Below are positions 37,311 to 45,920 of a DNA stretch of 64,000 bases, one piece after another. The position numbers and the translations under genes were made by a program. How positions within the stretch are numbered: position 1 is the stretch's first letter; each line of letters starts with the position of its first letter. The DNA is taken from NCBI RefSeq assembly GCF_023656745.1, contig NZ_JAMOKO010000008.1, positions 38,488 to 102,487 of the forward strand, written 5' to 3'. A model generated the notes under the pieces. The model saw only the letters and a program-made list of their open reading frames with translations, had not been told where the DNA came from and searched no databases. This DNA comes from Collinsella sp. BG-O-102 (lineage in GTDB: Bacteria > Actinomycetota > Coriobacteriia > Coriobacteriales > Coriobacteriaceae).

Positions 37311-38393
37311 TTATTTCTCCTCAATAAGCTTGTCGACCTCGGCCATAAGCGCATCGACAATTTGGTCCTCAGCTACTTTACCAATGATCTGGCCGTGCGA
37401 AAAGAGCAAGCCCTGACCTCGTCCACAGGCCACGCCTAGGTCGGCGTCGGAAGCCTCGCCGGGGCCATTAACGGCACATCCCATCACGGCGATCGAAAGC
37501 GGCGCGGAGTAGTTCTTAAGCCGCTCGGTGACCTCCTCGGCAATGGGAATAAGGTTAACCTGGCAGCGAGCGCACGTAGGGCACGAGACAATCTCGGGAC
37601 CACGGCGGCGCAGGCCCAGCGACTGCAGAATACCCCAAGCGACCGGCGGCTCCTCGACCGGATCGGCCGTGAGCGACACACGCATGGTGTCACCGATGCC
37701 TTCGGAAAGCAAGATACCCAAGCCTACAGAGCTCTTGATGGTGCCCTGGAGCTTGGTACCCGCCTCCGTCACACCCAGATGAAGCGGAACGTGTGGAATC
37801 TCACGCGACAGGGCTCGATAGGTATCGAGCGTCGTTTGCACGCTGTGGGCCTTGGCCGAAAGCACAATGTTCGTAAAGCCGCGGTCCTCAAAGTGCTTGA
37901 CGAAGCGCTCGCTCGACATCACGAGCTTTTCGGGCTGCGTGAGGTCGTCGCGCTCGGCGATATCCTGCTCAAGCGAGCCCGCGTTCACGCCAATGCGAAT
38001 CGCACAGCCCGCAGAACCCGCAGCATCGATCACCGCATCGACCTTGGCCCAATCGCCAATGTTGCCGGGATTGATGCGGAGCTTGGCGGCACCGGCCTCC
38101 ACAGCGCCAATGGCCAGCTTGTGGTTAAAGTGGATATCGGCAACGATTGGCACCGGAGACTCGGCACAGATGGTGCGGAAACCCTCAAGCGCGGCCTCAG
38201 TGGGCACGCTCACACGCACGATATCGCAGCCAGCCTGCGCCAACGCGCACACTTGCGCAAGTGTTGCCTTGGCATCAGCGGTATCGGTGCAGGTCATGGA
38301 TTGGACCACCACCGGCGCACCGCCACCGATCTGCACACCGCCCACATGCACGGGGCGCGTCAAATCGCGAGGCAAAGGATGGGATAAAGACAA
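37311..38393 (-). CDS. ispG: 4-hydroxy-3-methylbut-2-en-1-yl diphosphate synthase
   Basis: A 360-residue IspG with the TIM barrel start VHVGGVQIGGGAPVVVQSMT. The 4Fe-4S cysteines are in SCPTCARCQVN and in MGCAVNGPGEA. It catalyses the penultimate step of the MEP isoprenoid pathway. The start is TTG at 38391-38393 (SLSHPLPRDLT follows), eight bases from GGAG; a GTG three codons upstream is too near it. It is directly preceded by rseP and followed by proS with no gap. dxr lies two genes away. Confidence 0.95.
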   Translation of the reverse strand: MSLSHPLPRDLTRPVHVGGVQIGGGAPVVVQSMTCTDTADAKATLAQVCALAQAGCDIVRVSVPTEAALEGFRTICAESPVPIVADIHFNHKLAIGAVEAGAAKLRINPGNIGDWAKVDAVIDAAGSAGCAIRIGVNAGSLEQDIAERDDLTQPEKLVMSSERFVKHFEDRGFTNIVLSAKAHSVQTTLDTYRALSREIPHVPLHLGVTEAGTKLQGTIKSSVGLGILLSEGIGDTMRVSLTADPVEEPPVAWGILQSLGLRRRGPEIVSCPTCARCQVNLIPIAEEVTERLKNYSAPLSIAVMGCAVNGPGEASDADLGVACGRGQGLLFSHGQIIGKVAEDQIVDALMAEVDKLIEEK

Positions 38394-38406
38394 TCCAAAC
38401 ACTCCC

Positions 38407-39768
38407 CTACAGAATAAATCGAAGGATGTCGGAACGAAGCATATAGACAAACAGCAGCACAAAGAGCGCGATGCCCACATAGCTCACAATCGTCTGGACC
38501 TTGAGCGGAAGCTCGCGGCCCACAATCTTTTGAATGATCTCGATGACCAGCTTGCCGCCATCGAGTGGTGGGATGGGCAGCAGGTTCATAAAGCCAAGCG
38601 AGAACGAAATGAGGGCGGCAAACGAAAGGAATGTGGCAGGACCGGCAGCAGCAGCCTGTGAGGACATAACGCTAATACCCACGATCGAAGAAGACTGATC
38701 GAGAATCTCCATCGTATGCTGCGGCTGGAGCAGGCGCATCACGCCCTCCGCGGTCTGCACAACATAGGAGAATGACAGACGCGCCGAGGTGATGGGGTCC
38801 AAACGGACTACCTGCGTAGAGGCATACACACCTAGGCGCTCGTCCTCTTTGAGCGCAACCGTGGTCGAATGCTGCTTGCCGTCACGCTCGTACTCGATGG
38901 CGATATCGTCCTTACCGGCGGCCTTGCCGATGGCATCGTAAACGTTCATCCATGTGGAGCACGATACACCGTCAACCGAAAGGATCGCATCACCAGCCTC
39001 GATACCCGCCTTGGCGGCAATAGACCCCTCGTCAACCTGACCGATCACGTTGGTATCGATCGGCACGGTGACGCCCGCAATGGAATAGATGCTCATAAGC
39101 AGCAAAAAACCCGTCAGGATATTGACGAGAATGCCCGCGAACAGCATAAAGGCGCGCTTGAGAAAGCCCTGGCCAAGATAAGTGTGCGAGCGCTCTTGCG
39201 CCAAGAAATCAGCCTCGCCGCACGGCAGCTCCCACACATCGCCCTCGGCAGTCGCATGCTCTCGATCGAACCGGCGGCCGTCAAAGGTGGTGTAACCCGC
39301 CGCGTCTCGCGGCAGCGTCTGATACTTGGTGGGATAGTAGCTCGGCGAGGGTTTCTCCCCTTCCTCATACCAGGGAGCGATGGAGCCCCAGCCCAGCAAC
39401 AGAGCACAAGCCTCGAGCACATCCTCCTCGGAAAGCTCGAGCTCGACAGCAAGGTCGGCCACGGTCACGCGACCATGACGGTAGATAGCCGCGAGCACGC
39501 GATCGGCGCAGGAGACATCGGTCGGATCCATACCGCAGATGGCAGCGTAGCCACCCAGCAGCAGCGGGGTCACGCCAAACTTGGTTCCAATGCGACGCGA
39601 CGTGTAATGGATGTCAAAGCGGCACGGCAGGCCCAAAAAGAACTCGGTCACACGGACGCCGCAGGCACGCGCCGCCAAAAAGTGGCCGCCCTCGTGCAAA
39701 AACACGAGGACGGAAAGCATCAGCAGGCCCCAAAAGACCGATGAGAGAACGCTCAGAACAGTATCCAT
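38407..39768 (-). CDS. rseP: Site-2 protease RseP/RIP family with inserted winged-helix-like segment
   Basis: A 453-residue intramembrane metalloprotease. The active-site HEGGH lies in helix 1 (VFLHEGGHFLAARACGV), and NLLPIPPLDGGKL carries the second motif. A PDZ domain includes VDEGSIAAKAGIEAGDAILSVDG. Between LLLGGYAAICGMD and the second helix lies an extra segment of about 110 residues absent from the usual 350-430-residue proteins. It includes VLAAIYRHGRVTVADLAVEL, ELSEEDVLEACALLLGWGS, then a Tyr/Asp-rich stretch. The first half looks like a winged helix. It is in the dxr-rseP-ispG context. The start ATG at 39766-39768 is chosen as the best available; its AAGGA is far upstream. Confidence 0.88.
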   Translation of the reverse strand: MDTVLSVLSSVFWGLLMLSVLVFLHEGGHFLAARACGVRVTEFFLGLPCRFDIHYTSRRIGTKFGVTPLLLGGYAAICGMDPTDVSCADRVLAAIYRHGRVTVADLAVELELSEEDVLEACALLLGWGSIAPWYEEGEKPSPSYYPTKYQTLPRDAAGYTTFDGRRFDREHATAEGDVWELPCGEADFLAQERSHTYLGQGFLKRAFMLFAGILVNILTGFLLLMSIYSIAGVTVPIDTNVIGQVDEGSIAAKAGIEAGDAILSVDGVSCSTWMNVYDAIGKAAGKDDIAIEYERDGKQHSTTVALKEDERLGVYASTQVVRLDPITSARLSFSYVVQTAEGVMRLLQPQHTMEILDQSSSIVGISVMSSQAAAAGPATFLSFAALISFSLGFMNLLPIPPLDGGKLVIEIIQKIVGRELPLKVQTIVSYVGIALFVLLFVYMLRSDILRFIL

Positions 39769-39793
39769 AAAACGAAAAAGCAATCCTTATGGG

Positions 39794-40981
39794 TTAGGAA
39801 CGGGTTGCGGCGAGTACCTGCGCAGCCTTTTCACGCGCCCACGCATCGATGTCGCGAAGCTGCTCAAACGAATCGACCGCCTGCATATCGTGGGCATCCA
39901 TGCAGGATTCCACAATGCGATCGATATCGGTAAAGCTGCAGCCATCGTGCAGGAAGGCATCGACGGCGACCTCGTTGGCGGCATTGAGCACGCACGGCAT
40001 GGTGCCACCCGTCTTGCCGGCACGCTCGGCCAGTGCCAGACAGCGGAAGGTATCCATGTCGGCAGCATCAAACGTGAGCTGCCCCAGCTCGCGGAAATCG
40101 ATACGAGGCGCCGGGGTATCCCAACGCTCGGGATACGAGAACGCGAACTGGATGGGAATACGCATGTCGGAAGCACCGAGATGCGCCATCACGGAGCCGT
40201 CGGCAAACTCGACCATAGAGTGAATCTTGGACTGACGCTGCACGACCACGTTAATGAAATCGAGGTCGCAGTTAAACAGATGCATGGCCTCAATGCGCTC
40301 CAGGCCCTTATTCATGAGGGTGGCGGAGTCGATGGTGATCTTAGCACCCATGGCCCACGTGGGATGTGCGAGGGCATCGGCACGCGTCACGCGATCTAGC
40401 TCGTCGCGCGTGCGGCCAAAGAACGGACCGCCCGAGCAGGTGAGCCAAATACAATGAGCCTCGCGCGGGTTCTCCCCCAGATAGCACTGGTAGATGGCGG
40501 AGTGCTCAGAGTCGACTGGAATAAGCTGGCCCGGTTGCGCCAACGGCATAAGCAAGTCGCCACCGACGACGAGGGACTCCTTGTTGGCAAGGGCAAGACG
40601 CTTATTCGAGGTCAAGGCCGCATGGCTCGCCTCGAGACCGGCGGCACCCACAATAGCGACAAGCACGCAGTCGACATCGTCGCGACGCGCGAGCTCGCAA
40701 ACCGCCTGCGCGCCAACGCCGAGCTTCGTTCCCTCGGGCAACTCCTGCAGCACGGCGTCATCGCCATGAGCGACATCGGCCACGGCAACCGCCGGAACCG
40801 AGAACTCGCGGGCAGCGGCAACGAGCTCGGAGGTACTGGAGTTAACGGATAGCGCCGTCACCTGCAGGCGATCGGCATGCTGGCGGCACACATCGAGCGC
40901 CTGGGTGCCGATAGAGCCCGTACAACCCAGGATGGCAACACGGAGACGTCCATCGGGGCCATACGTCGTCTGGAAGGACAT
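39794..40981 (-). CDS. dxr: 1-deoxy-D-xylulose 5-phosphate reductoisomerase
   Basis: A 395-residue DXR. The NADPH-binding GCTGSIGTQALDVCR is near the start, ALANKESLVVGG follows, and the metal/substrate residues include VDSEHSAIYQCY. The C-terminal helical domain is complete. It is the committed step of the MEP pathway. Its ATG overlaps the TAA of cdsA (TAATG), so the two are coupled. The uppS-cdsA-dxr-rseP-ispG order is the standard Gram-positive arrangement. Confidence 0.97.
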   Translation of the reverse strand: MSFQTTYGPDGRLRVAILGCTGSIGTQALDVCRQHADRLQVTALSVNSSTSELVAAAREFSVPAVAVADVAHGDDAVLQELPEGTKLGVGAQAVCELARRDDVDCVLVAIVGAAGLEASHAALTSNKRLALANKESLVVGGDLLMPLAQPGQLIPVDSEHSAIYQCYLGENPREAHCIWLTCSGGPFFGRTRDELDRVTRADALAHPTWAMGAKITIDSATLMNKGLERIEAMHLFNCDLDFINVVVQRQSKIHSMVEFADGSVMAHLGASDMRIPIQFAFSYPERWDTPAPRIDFRELGQLTFDAADMDTFRCLALAERAGKTGGTMPCVLNAANEVAVDAFLHDGCSFTDIDRIVESCMDAHDMQAVDSFEQLRDIDAWAREKAAQVLAATRS

Positions 40982-41880
40982 TACAGCACGCCTCCGATCA
41001 TCAAAAGCAGCTGCGCGGTAATGCAGCCAAAGATAAGCGAATCGCTACGATCGAGCATGCCGCCGTGGCCCGGGATAAGGTTACCGGAATCCTTAACGCC
41101 CACACCGCGCTTGATGCGCGACTCGATGAGGTCTCCGATAACGCCCAGGACGGACACGACCACGCCGCACAGCAGCGCATAGGGCAGGCTGAGCTTGTAG
41201 AAGTGCGTCGCCCACAGGATGAGCCAAATCAAAACCGAACCCAGGATGCCGCCGACAAACCCCTCCCAGCTCTTTTTGGGAGAGATCTTGGGAACCATCT
41301 TGTGCTTGCCGATACGGCTACCCACGATGTAGGCAAACGAATCGGAGACCCAAAGGGACGCGCAAACGCCCACCGAAAGCAGGGCGCCGGCAAAACCGGG
41401 CACGGCATCGCGCAGCAGCACGATAGCCGACAGCATAAAGCCAGTGTAGATGGGACCCATGAGCGTCACGGCCACATCAGAGATGCGGGTACGCGGCGAC
41501 CAAACATACCAAATGCCCACAGCGAGCATCAGGGCAAAAAGCAGGGCATTCAGCAACATCGAATCGCCCAACGCCGACAGCGGAAAGAGTACGGCGGCAG
41601 CGATACCCATGCGCTCGTTAGCCATCTTGCCATCGAGCCTCGTCATACGGAAAAACTCATAGCAGCACAGACCGCTCATGACAGAAACAAAGATGGCCGT
41701 GGGCACAATACCCAAAACCAGGCACAGGATAAAGACAACGGCATAGACGATACCGGCGGCGGCACGGGTGATAAAGCCGGCAAGCCACGAACCGGTGCCA
41801 TTCTTCGCTGCGGGCGCTCCCGCAGCGACAGCCTTGCGCTCAGATGTCTTGGAAGCAATTGCCTTGGGACGATCGGACAC
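40981..41880 (-). CDS. cdsA: Phosphatidate cytidylyltransferase
   Basis: A 299-residue CDP-diglyceride synthase. A polar N-terminus of about 35 residues is followed by several hydrophobic helices. The signature region ISPKKSWEGFVGGILGS is preceded by SDSFAYIVGSRIGKHKM. DLIESRIKRGVGVKDSGNLI and PGHGGMLDRSDS form the conserved C-terminal signature. It makes CDP-diacylglycerol for all phospholipids. It is tightly coupled to uppS (two-base gap) and to dxr. Confidence 0.95.
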   Translation of the reverse strand: MSDRPKAIASKTSERKAVAAGAPAAKNGTGSWLAGFITRAAAGIVYAVVFILCLVLGIVPTAIFVSVMSGLCCYEFFRMTRLDGKMANERMGIAAAVLFPLSALGDSMLLNALLFALMLAVGIWYVWSPRTRISDVAVTLMGPIYTGFMLSAIVLLRDAVPGFAGALLSVGVCASLWVSDSFAYIVGSRIGKHKMVPKISPKKSWEGFVGGILGSVLIWLILWATHFYKLSLPYALLCGVVVSVLGVIGDLIESRIKRGVGVKDSGNLIPGHGGMLDRSDSLIFGCITAQLLLMIGGVL

Positions 41881-41882
41881 GA

Positions 41883-42677
41883 TTAAGCCTCCTCGGTCTT
41901 GCTCAGACCACCAAACCTACGGTCACGGCCCTGATAGGCCAAAATGGCGTCGACAAGGCCCCAACGATCAAAGTCGGGCCAATAGGTATCGGTGACGTAG
42001 AATTCGGAATAAGCCACCTGCCACAGCAGATAGTTCGAAAGGCGCAGCTCACCAGAAGTGCGAATCACAAGCTCAGGATCGGGAAGGCCAGCGGTATAGA
42101 GGTGGGAAGCCACCATGTCGTCATCAATTGCGCCAGGATCGATCTTACCGGCGGCAGCGTCGAGTGCGATCTGACGGACAGCGCGGGTAATCTCGGCACG
42201 CGCGCCGTAGTTGACGGCAAGCGCCAGCGTCATGCCGGTGTGATTGGCGCACTCGGCAAGACCTCGCTCAAAGACATCGCGGGTCTTCTTAGGCAGTGCG
42301 GAAATATCGCCCAAAAAGACAACGCGAACGTTTTCGCGCTTAAGCAGCGGCAACTCATCGATAAACGTCTTGGCAAACAAATGCATCAAAACGTTGACCT
42401 CGTGCTGCGGACGATTCCAGTTTTCGGTGGAAAACGCATAGGCCGAAAGGACGTCGACACCCAAGCGCACGCATGCGGTAATGATCTCGCGCAGGGAGAC
42501 GATACCCGCCTTGTGGCCCTCGGTGCGTGCAAGACCGCGCGACGTGGCCCAACGACCGTTACCGTCCATGATGCACGAGATATGGTGCGGAATGTTATTA
42601 AGGTCAAGGTCGGAAAAACCGACGCCCGCAGGGGCGTCGGCAAAGTACTCGACCAGTTTATGCTCGTCGTATTGCAC
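41883..42677 (-). CDS. uppS: Undecaprenyl diphosphate synthase (isoprenyl transferase)
   Basis: A 264-residue cis-prenyltransferase. The active site is ISCIMDGNGRWATSRGL with the catalytic Asp, AYAFSTENWNRP follows, and the C-terminal TSGELRLSNYLLWQVAYSE is intact. It makes the C55 lipid carrier for peptidoglycan. It starts one base after the frr stop and precedes cdsA. An N-terminal extension of about 30 residues precedes the conserved part. Confidence 0.96.
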   Translation of the reverse strand: MQYDEHKLVEYFADAPAGVGFSDLDLNNIPHHISCIMDGNGRWATSRGLARTEGHKAGIVSLREIITACVRLGVDVLSAYAFSTENWNRPQHEVNVLMHLFAKTFIDELPLLKRENVRVVFLGDISALPKKTRDVFERGLAECANHTGMTLALAVNYGARAEITRAVRQIALDAAAGKIDPGAIDDDMVASHLYTAGLPDPELVIRTSGELRLSNYLLWQVAYSEFYVTDTYWPDFDRWGLVDAILAYQGRDRRFGGLSKTEEA

Positions 42678-42678
42678 C

Positions 42679-43215
42679 TTAGATCTCCATGACCTCGGCT
42701 TCTTTTTCCTTCAGAAGCTCCTCGACCTTGGCGACATACTCATCAGTGTGCTTCTGGACCTTGGCCTGCTCGCGACGGACATCGTCCTCGGTGAGCTCCT
42801 CATCGCGCTCGAGCTTGTTGTTGAAGTCGCGACGGATGTTACGGATAGACACCTTGGCCTGCTCGGCGTACTCGCGGCACTCCTTGACGAGCTCGCGACG
42901 GCGCTCCTCAGTGGGAGCCGGGAACGGAAGACGAACGACGGTGCCATCGGAGTTGGGGGTAATACCCAGATCGGAAGCGCCGATGGCCTTGACGATAGCA
43001 TTGATGAGTGCCTTGTCCCACGGCTCGATGAGCAGCATGTGGGCCTCGGGGGTCTTGACGGCGGCAACCTGCGTGACCGGCGTGGGAACACCGTAATAAT
43101 CGACGGTGATGTCGGACAGAATGTTGGCATTGGCGCGGCCGGTACGGACCTTGGAGAAGTTATGCTTGAGGGACTCGAGCGACTTGTCCATATGGGCGGT
43201 GATGTTCTCTGCCAT
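42679..43215 (-). CDS. frr: Ribosome recycling factor
   Basis: A 178-residue RRF. The tRNA-mimicking helical bundle includes SLESLKHNFSKVRTGRANAN and the family block RRDFNNKLERDEELTEDD. It splits post-termination ribosomes with EF-G. It lies two bases after pyrH, the classical pyrH-frr pair, and is directly followed by uppS. Confidence 0.97.
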   Translation of the reverse strand: MAENITAHMDKSLESLKHNFSKVRTGRANANILSDITVDYYGVPTPVTQVAAVKTPEAHMLLIEPWDKALINAIVKAIGASDLGITPNSDGTVVRLPFPAPTEERRRELVKECREYAEQAKVSIRNIRRDFNNKLERDEELTEDDVRREQAKVQKHTDEYVAKVEELLKEKEAEVMEI

Positions 43216-43217
43216 GC

Positions 43218-43940
43218 TTAATCCTCCTGATAGACGAGCGTGCCGACGGGCTCACCCGAAAGCGCGCGCTTGACGGTGTCCTCGCCATCGATGTTGAGGA
43301 CCAAAATCGGCATACGGTTATCCTGGCACAGTGCCGTAGCCGTGGAATCCATAACCTGCAGACCGCGGACAAGAACCTCGTGGTAGGTAATCTTGTCAAA
43401 ACGGACAGCATCGGCGCACTTGACGGGATCTTTGTCGTAGATGCCGTCAACCTTGGTGGCTTTAATCAGAATCTCGGCGCCGATCTCGCACGCACGAAGA
43501 GCCGCGGCGGTGTCGGTCGTAAAGTACGGATTGCCCGAACCGGCAGCAAAAATAACGACGTTGCCCTTGGAAAGGTGGTTGATGGCGCGACGACGAATAT
43601 AGGGCTCGCAGATCTCGTTCATCTGGATAGCGCTCATCACGCGGCAGGGAACATCGTTGTGCTCGAAGGCATCCTGCAGGGCGAGCGCGTTCATAACGGT
43701 CGCGAGCATGCCCATATAATCGGCCTGAGCACGCTCCATGCCACCGGCAGCGCCGGCCATGCCGCGGAAAATATTGCCGCCGCCGACAACGACGCCGACC
43801 TCATGGCCAACGGCTAGCAGCTCCTTGACCTGCTTGGCAAGATGGTCGGTAACCTTGGGGTCGATGCCATATTGGCCGTCGCCCATCAGTGCTTCGCCGG
43901 AAAGCTTAAGAAGCACGCGTTTATATCGGATGTCGGACAA
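43218..43940 (-). CDS. pyrH: UMP kinase
   Basis: A 240-residue bacterial UMP kinase of the amino-acid-kinase fold: [20 protein letters not shown] at the start, [13 protein letters not shown] and [16 protein letters not shown]. It makes UDP and is feedback-inhibited by UTP. The start is TTG at 43938-43940, six bases from GGAGG, with no ATG at the conserved N-terminus. It opens the pyrH-frr-uppS-cdsA-dxr-rseP-ispG-proS run after the tsf terminator. No attenuator of the pyr type is seen. Confidence 0.96.
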   Translation of the reverse strand: MSDIRYKRVLLKLSGEALMGDGQYGIDPKVTDHLAKQVKELLAVGHEVGVVVGGGNIFRGMAGAAGGMERAQADYMGMLATVMNALALQDAFEHNDVPCRVMSAIQMNEICEPYIRRRAINHLSKGNVVIFAAGSGNPYFTTDTAAALRACEIGAEILIKATKVDGIYDKDPVKCADAVRFDKITYHEVLVRGLQVMDSTATALCQDNRMPILVLNIDGEDTVKRALSGEPVGTLVYQED

Positions 43941-44000
43941 AGCGATCCTCCTTTAATTAGACTCTCAATATGATATCAAAGGCTCTGATAAGAGCCATGA

Positions 44001-44035
44001 AAAAGCAGGCTGTGAGTAAAACCCACAGCCTGCTC
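44001..44035 (-). terminator. tsf terminator
   Basis: On the - strand AGCAGGCTGTG pairs with CACAGCCTGCT and is followed by TTTTTC. A smaller GGCTCT...AGAGCC hairpin at 43981-43996 follows it, before pyrH. Confidence 0.93.
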
Positions 44036-44057
44036 ATTACCAGCTACAAGAGCTTAT

Positions 44058-44927
44058 TTACTCGCCACGGACCAGACGGTCAAAGGCAACGACGGTAATG
44101 GTGTCGCCGAGCTCCTTGGAGACCTGCTCAGCGTACTTCTTGATGGTGAGGGAGCTGTCCTTGATGAACTCCTGCTCGGTGAGCACGGACTGCTTGTAGA
44201 ACTTCTCCAGACGGCCGACAGCCATCTTCTCCTGGATAGCCTCGGGCTTGCCGGACTCGGCAGCCTGGGCCATGTAGATCTGCTTCTCGTGCTCGACGGT
44301 CTCGGCCGGAACCTGATCGCGGGTAGCGCAGATCGGGGCGACGGCAGCAACCTGAAGGGCAACGTCGTGAGCGAAGGTCTTGAAGGACTCAGCCTGAGCG
44401 GTCTCGGCCTTCTCGAAGGCGAACTCGACGAGGACGCCGATCTTACCACCCATGTGGATGTAAGAAGCGAGCGCGCCGTTCTCGGCCTTGCGGGCAGCGA
44501 AGCGGGAGATCTTCATGTTCTCGCCCATGATGTGAATCATCTCGGTGAGCTCGGAGGAAACGGTCTCCTCGCCCATCGGCTTCTCGAGCAGAGCGTCGAC
44601 GTCAGCAGGCTCAGTGGTAGCGACAACCTCAGCGACCTTGGAAGCAAAGCCGGTGAACTTGGCGTTGGAGCCAACGAAGTCGGTCTCGCAGGAGAGCTCG
44701 AGCAGAGCGCCGGTCTTGCCATCCTCGGAGACGAACGCGGCGACAGCGCCCTCGTTGGTCTCACGGCCAGCCTTCTTGGCAGCCTTGGCAAGGCCGTTCT
44801 TACGCAGAACGTCGACAGCGGCGTCCATGTCGCCGTCAGCCTCGACGAGAGCCTTCTTGCACTCCATCATCGGGGAGTCGGTCATCTCGCGGAGCTGCTT
44901 GACCATAGCGGCGGTAATCTGGGCCAT
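44058..44927 (-). CDS. tsf: Translation elongation factor Ts
   Basis: A 289-residue EF-Ts. The N-terminal UBA-like domain includes LREMTDSPMMECKKALVEAD and the GDP-release motif TDFVGSN follows. The two core domains are complete. It recycles EF-Tu-GDP. The start ATG at 44925-44927 (MAQITAAMVKQ) follows AAAGGAACCACA. It is cotranscribed with rpsB and ends at a strong terminator. Codon use is strongly biased. Confidence 0.97.
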   Translation of the reverse strand: MAQITAAMVKQLREMTDSPMMECKKALVEADGDMDAAVDVLRKNGLAKAAKKAGRETNEGAVAAFVSEDGKTGALLELSCETDFVGSNAKFTGFASKVAEVVATTEPADVDALLEKPMGEETVSSELTEMIHIMGENMKISRFAARKAENGALASYIHMGGKIGVLVEFAFEKAETAQAESFKTFAHDVALQVAAVAPICATRDQVPAETVEHEKQIYMAQAAESGKPEAIQEKMAVGRLEKFYKQSVLTEQEFIKDSSLTIKKYAEQVSKELGDTITVVAFDRLVRGE

Positions 44928-44972
44928 TGTGGTTCCTTTCAAAGAGATGAAAAAGAATTAACTAAGACTGAT

Positions 44973-45701
44973 TTACTCGGCCTTGGGCTCAGCGGCCATC
45001 TCGGCCTCGGAGACCTGCTCCTTGCCGGAGCCAGCGAGGCAGGCGTCAGCCATGAGCTCGCACATAAGGGTGACAGCGGAGATAGCGTCATCGTTGCAGG
45101 GGATGCCGTACTCGACCTCGTCGGGATCGGAGTTGGTGTCGATCAGGGCGACGACGGGGATGTTCAGGCGCTGAGCCTCCTTGATGGCGTTCTCCTCGCG
45201 CTTGGTGTCGATGACGAAGAGAGCCTGGGGCAGACCCTTCATGTCGCGGGCGCCACCGAGGTTGGTCTGGAGCTTGGTGAGCTCCTTGCCGAGAACAGCC
45301 TGCTCCTTCTTGGGCAGAACAGCCATGCGGCCGTCCTCGACCATGGCCTCGAGCTCCTCCATGCGGTTGATGCGGGAGCGGATGGTGACGAAGTTGGTCA
45401 GCATACCGCCGAGCCAACGCTGGTTGATGTAAGGCATGTTGGCGCGCTCAGCAGCGTTCTTGACGGCCTCCTGAGCCTGCTTCTTGGTGCCGACGAACAG
45501 CACGTTGCCGCCCTTAGCGACGTTCTTGACGAAGGTATAGGCCTGGTCGGCGTCGAGGATGGTCTGCTTGAGGTCGAGGATGTAGATGCCGTTGCGCTCA
45601 CCAAAGATGAACGGCTTCATCTTGGGGTTCCAGCGACGGGTCTGGTGACCGAAGTGGCAGCCGGCCTCGAGCAGGGTGCGGATATTAATCTTGGTAGCCA
45701 T
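44973..45701 (-). CDS. rpsB: 30S ribosomal protein S2
   Basis: A 242-residue S2 with [19 protein letters not shown], the Rossmann-like core, and [16 protein letters not shown]. It is the last protein to join the 30S subunit and anchors S1. It is cotranscribed with tsf. The start ATG at 45699-45701 follows AGGAGG. A clear promoter lies about 140 bases upstream, leaving a long structured leader that may carry autoregulation. Confidence 0.97.
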   Translation of the reverse strand: MATKINIRTLLEAGCHFGHQTRRWNPKMKPFIFGERNGIYILDLKQTILDADQAYTFVKNVAKGGNVLFVGTKKQAQEAVKNAAERANMPYINQRWLGGMLTNFVTIRSRINRMEELEAMVEDGRMAVLPKKEQAVLGKELTKLQTNLGGARDMKGLPQALFVIDTKREENAIKEAQRLNIPVVALIDTNSDPDEVEYGIPCNDDAISAVTLMCELMADACLAGSGKEQVSEAEMAAEPKAE

Positions 45702-45842
45702 GTTAAACCTCCTGTGGTTTGCCTCCGCGCGGGGTCATCCTCCAAAACCAACCCGGACATGTGCTACCAAAGCCCGGGCACCACGGTATGAAGTAGCCGC
45801 GCGTGCGTGATAAAAACATGTTGCCGTGAAGCAACCCGATGA
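45702..45842 (-). promoter_or_regulatory. Structured rpsB leader
   Basis: About 130 transcribed bases precede the AGGAGG of rpsB. Opposed GC-rich segments (GTGCCCGGGC...GTCCGGG, and CCCCGCGCGGAGG near the start) could form stems. S2 autorepresses its mRNA in several bacteria; no specific class can be assigned here. Confidence 0.4.
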
Positions 45843-45871
45843 ATGATAGCAGGAATGCTTCTTCCTGCCAA
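45843..45871 (-). promoter_or_regulatory. Promoter of rpsB-tsf
   Basis: On the - strand TTGGCA (45866-45871), a 17-base spacer and TATCAT (45843-45848). The -10 is also preceded by TGC, an extended -10. Confidence 0.75.
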
Positions 45872-45920
45872 CCCGCAATCAAAACCACACACCTCGGTGC
45901 GGCGCGGGACGTCCCAGCCA

